Program-made: the position numbers and the translations under genes | The notes under the pieces: generated by a model | The model's input: only the letters and a program-made list of their open reading frames with translations | Told to the model about the DNA's origin: nothing | Database searches by the model: none | Part shown: positions 57,238-64,000 of the stretch, one piece after another | Numbering within the stretch: the stretch's first letter is position 1 | How the letters are laid out: every line of letters starts with the position of its first letter | Origin: Halomonas sp. QHL1 | Lineage (GTDB): Bacteria; Pseudomonadota; Gammaproteobacteria; Pseudomonadales; Halomonadaceae | Reading direction: 5' to 3' | NCBI RefSeq assembly: GCF_001882345.1 | Contig: NZ_MINL01000001.1 | Coordinates: 1,274,352 to 1,338,351, forward strand | DNA: 64,000 bases

Positions 57238-57347
57238 AAAAGCAGTCTTTTAAAATATTCTAATATAATTCTCTTACAGCGCTTTATTAAAATTCAGTTA
57301 ATAATTGGAGAGCTGCAAAGCGTTCGGGAGGAGCCTGCATACCCTAG

Positions 57348-57689
57348 CTAATCGGCACACTCAATACACTTCAGTACTAGCGGGTCCCAAGTGAGGCGTT
57401 TGGCCCCAATCCATTCGCCGCACTCAATACACTCACCGAAGTTTTCACCCTCTATACGCTGAAGTGCAGCGGCAATCTGCTTCAGCTTTAACTGGCGGCG
57501 CTTCTCGCCTGCTTTGGCCATCGCTTGCCCCTGCATTGCATCCATACGCGACAGCCGACCTACCGACGTTTGATCCAACATTACAGTATCGCGTGAGTCT
57601 TCACTGCTTGCGCTCTCCTCGCGAAGCGTGGTGTCGAGTGTCATCAGCTTCTCACGGATAACGGCTATATCCACCTCGGGGTGATTCAT
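57348..57689 (-). CDS. DksA/TraR-family zinc-finger protein
   Basis: 113 aa. The C-terminal zinc finger is CIECGEWIG...CIECAD (about 88-112), a four-cysteine finger. Before it are helices with LDQTSVGRLSRMDAMQ, typical of short DksA/TraR-like proteins that enter the RNA polymerase secondary channel. It lacks the long coiled-coil tip with the two aspartates of true DksA, so it is a paralogue rather than the housekeeping gene. It marks the right edge of the island and is divergent from an MFS gene. Confidence 0.87.
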   Translation of the reverse strand: MNHPEVDIAVIREKLMTLDTTLREESASSEDSRDTVMLDQTSVGRLSRMDAMQGQAMAKAGEKRRQLKLKQIAAALQRIEGENFGECIECGEWIGAKRLTWDPLVLKCIECAD

Positions 57690-57755
57690 CTGCGTCTCCA
57701 GTTAGCCTACAATCGTTACCCTACTAATTTGTTTGATCGCGTAAGGGACTATTCG

Positions 57756-58952
57756 ATGGGCTATCGCACCCTGCTGCGCGATCACCGCAGCGTACTCAGT
57801 ATCGCTTTTTTGGCCATGTTTAGCTCAAGCCTTGGGCAGAGTTATTTCATTGGCCTCTTTCAAGCCCCTCTTTCAGACCACCTTGGGCTTAGTGTCGGCC
57901 AGTTTGGCACCGCTTATGCTGTGGTTACTCTGATAGCGGGCTTCTGCATGCTGCGCTTTGGGCCATCTGTTGATTGGATAAACCCACGACGTTTCGCAGC
58001 AATCATATTATTACTGCTATTAACAGGCGTTGTGCTGCTTACCTTATCGCCCTGGTGGTGGTTAGGGATAGTCGGCCTTGGCATAGTACGGCTATGCGGT
58101 CAGGGTATGTTGACCCATTTGGGTAACACGCTCGCCGCCCGAGAGTTTTCCACCATGCGTGGCCGCGCCATTGGGTTGGCAAACTTAGGCATTCCACTGG
58201 GTGAAGCGCTGCTACCACCGTTGGTTGCTGCGGCGCTTATCTGGAGCAGTTGGCAAACTTTTTGGTGGCTAATGTGTGGAACTATTGCACTGCCATGGCT
58301 GTGGCTGCTAATGAAAGCCCCCTGGCCCAGCGCGCCGGGCGTTAAACCGACGAAACAAACACCACACGGCCCTCGCCCCTTTCGTGATAAACGCTTCTGG
58401 TTGTTATTGCCCCTGTTAATGTCACTGCCTATCACCATGACGGGGCTATTTATTTATCAAGCCCAATTAACTGAAGCCCTCGACAGCTCGCTGGCGGTTT
58501 ATGCACTGGCGCTGACCGGCATGGGGTTCGCCAAACTGCCGGGTGCGTTACTAGGCGGTCGATGGATCGATAAATTGGGTCCCGTGAAGCTAGCGCGCCT
58601 TTACTTGCTGCCCTACGCCATCGCTATGGTGATGGCGTTAACCATCGGCGGGAACATCAGCATTTGGGCACTAATGGTAGGCGGCGGGTTGGCCATGGGC
58701 GCTCAGGAGCTTATCGCCTCTGGTCTGTTGATAAAGCTATGGGGCGCTAAGCATCTTGGCAAGGTACGCTCAGCACTTAGCGCATCCATGGTGTTCTCCA
58801 CCGGCATAGCGCCTGCGGTACTGGGGTTAGCACTTGGAGTGGGTGTACCCTTTTACTCGCTTTTATTAGGTATGCTGGTGTTCATCGTTGTCGGATGGCT
58901 ACTGGCACAGCGCGTACTGCGGGAAGCAGCCAACTACATGGCAGAGCAGTAA
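57756..58952 (+). CDS. MFS transporter
   Basis: Major facilitator of 398 aa from the ATG at 57756 (MGYRTLLRDHRS), with an AAGGGA site 8 nt upstream; a longer frame from 57681 would overlap the divergent DksA-like gene. Twelve helices are predicted. SVGQFGTAYAVVTL and GRAIGLANLGIPLGEALLPP are typical of the family. Substrate unknown. Confidence 0.82.
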   Translation: MGYRTLLRDHRSVLSIAFLAMFSSSLGQSYFIGLFQAPLSDHLGLSVGQFGTAYAVVTLIAGFCMLRFGPSVDWINPRRFAAIILLLLLTGVVLLTLSPWWWLGIVGLGIVRLCGQGMLTHLGNTLAAREFSTMRGRAIGLANLGIPLGEALLPPLVAAALIWSSWQTFWWLMCGTIALPWLWLLMKAPWPSAPGVKPTKQTPHGPRPFRDKRFWLLLPLLMSLPITMTGLFIYQAQLTEALDSSLAVYALALTGMGFAKLPGALLGGRWIDKLGPVKLARLYLLPYAIAMVMALTIGGNISIWALMVGGGLAMGAQELIASGLLIKLWGAKHLGKVRSALSASMVFSTGIAPAVLGLALGVGVPFYSLLLGMLVFIVVGWLLAQRVLREAANYMAEQ

Positions 58953-58976
58953 ATAGCAAGCAATGAAAGCAAGTGT

Positions 58977-59375
58977 TCAGTGCAAAGTTAACACCGGCAG
59001 TTGGGCGTTACACAGCATTGAGGTCGTAGTGCTACTCACTAGAAAGTGGCGAATGCGCGGATGGCCATAGGCGCCCATTACCAGCATATCGATACTGTGC
59101 TCCTGCTTACAGGTACGCAGCTTTTCTTCCACTTCGCCCGCGCCTTCGGCGGTGCGCGTAACGTTTCCAACGCCCAGGTAAGCTGCGAGCGGTATTCAGC
59201 TGTTTCTGCGCCCACATTAACGACATGATAAGTAGTGCCTTCAAACAAGGGACTTTTAGCTAGCATTTCCCCCCCTTTACGGACCGGTTACTACCGTCAA
59301 ACGCGATCATCATGTTGTGCAGTGCCGTAAACTGTTTCGGTACCATGAGTAATGGTTGATTTATCTCTCATACCA
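58977..59375 (-). pseudogene. Decayed universal stress protein (C-terminal Usp domain)
   Basis: On the minus strand the pieces read LMVPKQFTALHNMMIAFDGS, then LFEGTTYHVVNVGAETAEYR, then IDMLVMGAYGHPRIRHFLVS and NAQLPVLTLH with a stop at 58977. This is the second Usp domain of a tandem universal stress protein (the ATP-binding G-x2-G-x9-G(S/T) region is degraded). At least two frameshifts and an internal deletion break it, and the first domain is absent. Confidence 0.75.
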
Positions 59376-59554
59376 TAGAGGAAGTACTGAAGATACTCGA
59401 CCAAACGCTGGAAGACGTTTTAACGGCTACCGAAGTACCCGCTTGCAACGAAATGCAGTGCGGCTGGGCCGACAGTCATAGCCTGAAAGGCGCTCAAGCT
59501 CTTGCCAGCGATCTGCTTGAAAAACGCGATGAATGGGCACAAGTCTTTGCTTAA
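59368..59554 (+). other. Open frame fragment without start, unrecognised
   Basis: On the plus strand about 60 codons are open and end at [23 protein letters not shown], then [20 protein letters not shown] and [13 protein letters not shown]. No start codon or ribosome site. It looks like the 3' end of a lost gene and adjoins the decayed stress protein. Confidence 0.4.
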
Positions 59555-59900
59555 AACGATTCTATCCTGAACTTAAGGTCATCTAGCTCACTAACCATCA
59601 ACTTAGGGTATGAACCAAGCGCTTGACGAATTCACACCATCGCGCTTGGCCTACTCTCGTGGTAACAACATCCTACGGAACACCAAACCTTACTAGCGGT
59701 CAATCGTGGTAAGATTATGCTTCAACCTATCCCAGATACCTTTACTTAAGGTCGCTGGTAACTGCATGAGGAAACTCAATGACACGGTTACACAACGGCT
59801 TCTGCCCTACCCCGCCCTAGCGCTATTCCATACAGACGACGCTATGCAATCGTTGCGTTTCGGAACGCAATGACTTTGCCGAAACCGACCTGTGAGTGGA
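59555..59900. other. Gene-free stretch before the small hypothetical gene
   Basis: No gene recognised on either strand. It probably holds the promoter of the next gene and decayed sequence from the same region as the stress protein remnant. Confidence 0.5.
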
Positions 59901-59906
59901 ATGACC

Positions 59907-60140
59907 ATGCAAGTACAAGATGCTTTTATCCCCAACATTGATGAATTAACTAAATCCACCGAGTGGACTAGTGTCCACAGCTATTTACCCACGAATGCCA
60001 AAACACCCTTACTGGTGGTTTATCGCGATATTCATGGGGCTGGTGTGACATCGGCTATTTTAGAGCGCGGGCGATTTCTTAGCGTTACTAATCGCGCATT
60101 GGTTCGTGGCGTTCAGGCTTGGCGTTACATGGATGAATGA
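59907..60140 (+). CDS. Unrecognised small protein upstream of prfC
   Basis: 77 aa from the ATG at 59907 (MQVQDAFIPNIDEL); in-frame starts at 59892 (GTG) and 59901 (ATG) are also possible and the ribosome site is weak. It is a soluble alpha/beta-looking protein (LLVVYRDIHGAGVTSAILERG) with no signal peptide. No family recognised. 45 nt upstream of prfC, same strand. Confidence 0.55.
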   Translation: MQVQDAFIPNIDELTKSTEWTSVHSYLPTNAKTPLLVVYRDIHGAGVTSAILERGRFLSVTNRALVRGVQAWRYMDE

Positions 60141-60185
60141 TTCAATCCACGTTTACTCTTCGCCAAACCACACCACGAGGTCAAT

Positions 60186-61799
60186 ATGGAAAACGCCGCT
60201 CTTGCAGCTCAGTTCCCCATTGAACAAGAAGTAAAACGTCGCCGTACCTTCGCCATCATTTCGCACCCTGATGCGGGCAAAACCACCTTAACCGAAAAGC
60301 TATTGATGTACGGTGGCGCAATCCGTACAGCGGGTACCGTAAAAGCCAAAAAGAGCCAGCAGTTTGCGACCTCCGACTGGATGGAAGTGGAGAAACAGCG
60401 GGGCATTTCGGTAGCAAGCTCTGTTATGCAGTTCGAGCACGAAGGGTGTGTGATTAATCTGCTCGACACCCCAGGTCACCAGGATTTTTCCGAGGATACT
60501 TACCGCGTGCTAACCGCTGTTGATGCCGCATTAATGGTCATTGACGCGGCTAAAGGGGTAGAAGCACAAACCATAAAATTATTAGAAGTTTGTCGTCAGC
60601 GTAAAACCCCGATTATCACCTTTATCAATAAAATGGATCGTGAAGTTCGTGAACCATTAGACCTCATTGATGAAATTGAGCAAATTCTAGGTATCGCCTG
60701 TGCCCCCATTACTTGGCCAGTAGGCATGGGGAAAGAATTTGCAGGTGTATTCGACTTGCGTCGCCACCACATGCTTAAGTTCACCCCAGGCGATAACACT
60801 GCTCATCAGGCAGTGGAAGTGCTAGAAAGCGTGGATGATCCTTACCTCACAAAAAATTTTCCGATAGCTCACGCCACCTTTAAAGAGGAGCTTGAGATTG
60901 TTCAAGAAGCAGCTGATCCTTTTAACCAGGAAGCTTTTCTAGCAGGTGACTTATCGCCGGTATTTTTCGGTTCAGCGATTAACAACTTCGGCGTGCGCGA
61001 TATTCTAGAAGCGCTTACCCAGTGGGCGCCTTCTCCACGCCCTCGTGAAGCGAAGGAAACAACCGTCTATCCTGATGGGAAACAATTTTCAGGTATCGTG
61101 TTTAAAATTCAAGCCAATATGAACCCACAGCATCGCGACCGAATTGCGTTCTTACGTATTTGCTCCGGCGTCTATCGGCAAGGTCTGAAAGTTAATCACG
61201 CACGAAGTGCCAAACCCATTCGGCTCGACCACGCTATCACCTTTATGGCTCAAGAACGCACGCACCTTACCACCGCCTATGCGGGTGACATTATTGGCAT
61301 TCCCAACCACGGCAAGCTGCGTATTGGCGATGTGCTAAGTGAAGGCGAGCTATTGGCCATGGCAGGCATCCCCCACTTTTCACCTGAAATTTTCAAAACG
61401 GCGCGTCTAAACGATCCGCTACGTTCAAAGCAGTTAAACAAAGCGCTTAAAGAGCTAGGTGAAGAAGGCACTATCCAGGTATTCGAACCGCTAGAAAAGA
61501 CCGGGATGATTATGGGCGCCGTTGGGCAGCTACAGTTTGAAACCGTCGCTCATCGCTTACTTACGGAATACAACATAGACGCTACCTTTGAAAGCGTGCC
61601 AGTGCATAAAGCGCTCTGGGTATCGAGTGAGGATATACACCAGCTAAAGCGATTTACCCAAACTAGCTCTCAACGATTAGCCTACGACGCAGCGGGCGCC
61701 CTGGCCTTTATGCCCCCTACTCGCGCAGCACTGGACATTACTATTGAAAGATGGCCAGAGCTTACGTTTCACACTACCCGCGAAATAAACGCTTTTTGA
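60186..61799 (+). CDS. prfC: Peptide chain release factor 3
   Basis: GTPase of 537 aa (E. coli RF3 529) that recycles RF1/RF2 from the ribosome. G1 SHPDAGKTTLTEKLL (about 26-40), G2 region GISVASSVMQFEH, G3 DTPGHQDFSEDTYR (about 94-107) and G4 NKMDRE (about 148) are all present, and the C-terminus has the RF3-type ERWPELTFHTTREINAF. GAGG site before ATG. Confidence 0.97.
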   Translation: MENAALAAQFPIEQEVKRRRTFAIISHPDAGKTTLTEKLLMYGGAIRTAGTVKAKKSQQFATSDWMEVEKQRGISVASSVMQFEHEGCVINLLDTPGHQDFSEDTYRVLTAVDAALMVIDAAKGVEAQTIKLLEVCRQRKTPIITFINKMDREVREPLDLIDEIEQILGIACAPITWPVGMGKEFAGVFDLRRHHMLKFTPGDNTAHQAVEVLESVDDPYLTKNFPIAHATFKEELEIVQEAADPFNQEAFLAGDLSPVFFGSAINNFGVRDILEALTQWAPSPRPREAKETTVYPDGKQFSGIVFKIQANMNPQHRDRIAFLRICSGVYRQGLKVNHARSAKPIRLDHAITFMAQERTHLTTAYAGDIIGIPNHGKLRIGDVLSEGELLAMAGIPHFSPEIFKTARLNDPLRSKQLNKALKELGEEGTIQVFEPLEKTGMIMGAVGQLQFETVAHRLLTEYNIDATFESVPVHKALWVSSEDIHQLKRFTQTSSQRLAYDAAGALAFMPPTRAALDITIERWPELTFHTTREINAF

Positions 61800-61856
61800 A
61801 TTAAGCCTTTCATTACAAGACGTTAAGAAGTAAATACTCCCCATTTAACAGGCACT

Positions 61857-63962
61857 ATGGATACCAAAACCAACATCTCTCAACGCGACGCTGAACACCG
61901 CCAGTTAATGCACACCCTTGAACGCATTGACCTGAACGTAGAAGAAATTAACCAACGCCTAGCGGCTTATGCAGAGGACATACAGGCCCAGAAAGAGTAT
62001 TTATGGACAAGCCGGGATGAGATGGATCACATCGAGAAAATCTCCGCTCGCGAGTCAATTGAGCAAGCGGTAATGACTGGCGACAATGCCTTGGCACGCC
62101 GCCATAAACTCGAAAAGCTCAGGCACTCACCCTATTTTGGTCGCTTCGATTTTGCCCAGCGGGGCTCCTCTGAAGCGACTCCCGTTCACATTTACATTGG
62201 CATCCACCACTTTTACGACGACCTAGCCAGTGAAAGTCGCGTATACGACTGGCGGGCACCCATTGCGTCACTGTTTTACGATTACGAAACAGGCCCCGCC
62301 AGCTATCAGAGCCCGAAAGGCGAGATTAGAGGCCAGATCAGCCTCAAACGGCAGTTCAGAATAAAGAAAGCCAGTATTGAGTTGATGATCGATAGCGATG
62401 TCCATGTGGTCGATGACGTGCTTCAAGACACACTGAGCCAAGCCTCTGACGACACGATGAAAAACATCGTCGCTACTATTCAGCGTGATCAAAATGCGAT
62501 TATTCGTAACGACGAAGCCCACACTCTGATTATTCAAGGCGTGGCGGGCTCTGGAAAGACCTCGATTGCGCTGCACCGGATTGCTTTTCTGCTTTATCGA
62601 TTTAAAGACACGCTCACCTCAGAAGATATTTTAATTATCTCCCCCAACCAGGTATTTTCCGACTATATCGCCAACGTGCTGCCCGAACTGGGGGAAGAGA
62701 CCGTTAATCAGGTGGGGATGGAAACACTGGCTGACGAGTTGCTCGACAGCCAGTATCGGTTTGAAACATTTTTTGAACAAACCACGTCGCTACTGGAAAA
62801 GAACGACGAGGCTATGAAGGCGCGCCTACATTTCAAAGCCTCACCAGAATTTCTGAAACAGCTTGATCGTTACGCGGCCGACGTAGAAGCGAAGCGCTTT
62901 AAGGCTGAGGATATCTGGATTGCTCGGCGATTAGTGCCTAGCTGGCTACTGGAAGAAGTGTTTAAAAAGCATCGCAACCTACCTACCAATGAGCGCCTAA
63001 GACAGGTGAGCTGGGAAATAGAGCGGAAAATTGGCAATCAATATAACTATGATTTAGCGCCCGACGAGCGAAAAAAGCTAAAAGCCACCGTTAAGGGCAT
63101 GCTGAAGCAGAAAACGCTGCGTGAGACCTACAAGGAGTTTTACACCTGGCTCGGTAAACCTGAACTGTTCAAGACGGCCTCCCGGGGGCGGCTTGAGTAT
63201 GCCGACGTGTTCCCACTGATCTATTTAAAGATGCGCTTAGAGGGAGTTCACTCCCGCTGGCGGAATGCCAAACACCTATTAATCGATGAAATGCAGGACT
63301 ATACCCCTGTGCAGTATGCGGTTATCGGCCAGCTATTTCGTTGCAAAAAAACCGTGCTAGGTGATAGCTACCAATCGGTTAACCCCTATAGCGCCTCGCA
63401 AGCTGAGCAGATACGTCAAGTGTTGCGTCAATCCATGTACGTGACACTCAACAAAAGCTACCGCTCCAGTATCGAAATAACTCGTTTTGCTCAGCATATT
63501 GCCTATAACCCCGATCTAGAGCCTATCGAGCGTCATGGCAAAACGCCTACTATTTACCATTGCGCGTCGCGCAAGCAGTCGCACACAGCCATCCAGCAGC
63601 TAGCCCAAGAGTTTGCAATTTCAACGCATAATACCTTGGGTATTGTGTGCAAAACCCAAAAGCAGGCAAGCCAGGTTTTTAAAGCGTTAGAAGGTGAATT
63701 CGATAAGCTACAGCTGCTCACTGAGCAAAGCACCGCGTTTGGACAAGGTATTATTATTTGCACCGCCCATATGGCAAAGGGCTTGGAATTTGATCGTGTT
63801 ATTGTGCCCGAGGTAACGGCCTCTCATTACGCCACCGATATGGAGCGCAACTTACTTTATGTGGCCTGTACTCGAGCAATGCACCAACTTGACCTTACTT
63901 ACCACGATCAACCCTCGCCGTTTATCGAAGAGCTGGACAGTCACCATTTTCAAGCGGCGTGA
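61857..63962 (+). CDS. helD: HelD-like RNA polymerase-associated helicase
   Basis: SF1 (UvrD/Rep-type) ATPase of 701 aa. The N-terminal 20-75 is a charged coiled coil, as in HelD, where it enters the RNA polymerase secondary channel. Walker A is QGVAGSGKTSIALHRIAFLL (about 228-247), motif II LLIDEMQDYTPVQYAV, motif IV-V NKSYRSSIEITRFA and TAHMAKGLEFDRVIVPEV, and motif VI LLYVACTRAMHQLDL. The DWRAPIASLFYDYE segment is HelD-like. HelD releases stalled polymerase with ATP. It is best known from Firmicutes and Actinobacteria; its presence in this background is notable. Confidence 0.82.
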   Translation: MDTKTNISQRDAEHRQLMHTLERIDLNVEEINQRLAAYAEDIQAQKEYLWTSRDEMDHIEKISARESIEQAVMTGDNALARRHKLEKLRHSPYFGRFDFAQRGSSEATPVHIYIGIHHFYDDLASESRVYDWRAPIASLFYDYETGPASYQSPKGEIRGQISLKRQFRIKKASIELMIDSDVHVVDDVLQDTLSQASDDTMKNIVATIQRDQNAIIRNDEAHTLIIQGVAGSGKTSIALHRIAFLLYRFKDTLTSEDILIISPNQVFSDYIANVLPELGEETVNQVGMETLADELLDSQYRFETFFEQTTSLLEKNDEAMKARLHFKASPEFLKQLDRYAADVEAKRFKAEDIWIARRLVPSWLLEEVFKKHRNLPTNERLRQVSWEIERKIGNQYNYDLAPDERKKLKATVKGMLKQKTLRETYKEFYTWLGKPELFKTASRGRLEYADVFPLIYLKMRLEGVHSRWRNAKHLLIDEMQDYTPVQYAVIGQLFRCKKTVLGDSYQSVNPYSASQAEQIRQVLRQSMYVTLNKSYRSSIEITRFAQHIAYNPDLEPIERHGKTPTIYHCASRKQSHTAIQQLAQEFAISTHNTLGIVCKTQKQASQVFKALEGEFDKLQLLTEQSTAFGQGIIICTAHMAKGLEFDRVIVPEVTASHYATDMERNLLYVACTRAMHQLDLTYHDQPSPFIEELDSHHFQAA

Positions 63963-64000
63963 TGATCATTCGACTGGATTAAAACGACGATTTGAATAAC

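Noticed and set aside
57130..57351. 73-aa plus-strand frame in the inverted-repeat element
   Set aside because: It spans the repeat end and has no family or ribosome site support.

Overview
This 64 kb window is a chromosomal piece of a gammaproteobacterium. The moderate GC, the gene set (DmdC-like acyl-CoA dehydrogenase, HrpA, AcpH, YcgL, YcgN, RF3, ArsJ) and the conserved block gacA-uvrC-pgsA followed by tRNA-Gly/Cys/Leu fit a marine or halophilic genus such as Halomonas/Vreelandella. The genus is an inference; the 16S gene at 3592-5124 would settle it.

Layout. 1-5.4 kb: a complete rRNA operon on the minus strand (16S-23S-5S) with promoter, boxA elements and processing stems; its 16S-23S spacer has no tRNA. 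5.6-12.3 kb: acyl-CoA metabolism (acyl-CoA dehydrogenase, SDR 3-hydroxyacyl-CoA dehydrogenase, acyl-CoA synthetase, TetR regulator, divergent thiolase) with PsrA-like and LiuR-like operators. 12.3-14.0 kb: a chemoreceptor. 14.0-21.1 kb: an arsenic-resistance island: thioredoxin-type ArsC, divergent arsH-acr3-FMN reductase-truncated Grx-type arsC-CC-motif protein, and an opposing MFS(ArsK-like)-arsJ-gapdh operon. Two copies of the same ArsR-type dyad lie at the two ends, but no arsR is present. 21.2-25.8 kb: pstS-pstC-pstA-pstB behind a strong Pho box. This neighbourhood links arsenate entry (Pst), reduction and As(III) efflux (ArsC/Acr3) and the arseno-phosphoglycerate route (GAPDH/ArsJ).

25.9-48.5 kb: mostly housekeeping genes on the minus strand: TauE-like exporter, Bcr/CflA efflux pump, STAS protein plus SpoIIE-type phosphatase, MlaA lipoprotein, FabH-like synthase, HrpA, FadD, glutamine amidotransferase, oligopeptidase B (plus), YcgN, AcpH, YcgL, RNase D, RecR, YbaB, DnaX, monothiol glutaredoxin, and argF (plus). 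48.5-52.6 kb: tRNA-Ala, gacA-uvrC-pgsA and tRNA genes, including a broken tRNA-Leu next to an intact one.

52.6-57.3 kb is an accessory island: a truncated, frameshifted ISL3-family transposase, a tctA fragment, an unrecognised small gene, AT-rich genes that I read as a Kiwa-type anti-phage pair (kwaA intact, kwaB split by one base at a homopolymer) and a small element bounded by 20-bp inverted repeats. 57.3-64 kb: DksA-like protein, MFS transporter, decayed universal stress protein, small hypothetical gene, prfC and a HelD-like RNA-polymerase-associated helicase.

The most notable items are the possible homopolymer switch in the Kiwa-like pair, the shared arsenic operators without a regulator gene, and the replaced tRNA-Leu. 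All family names come from reading motifs; no database search was run.
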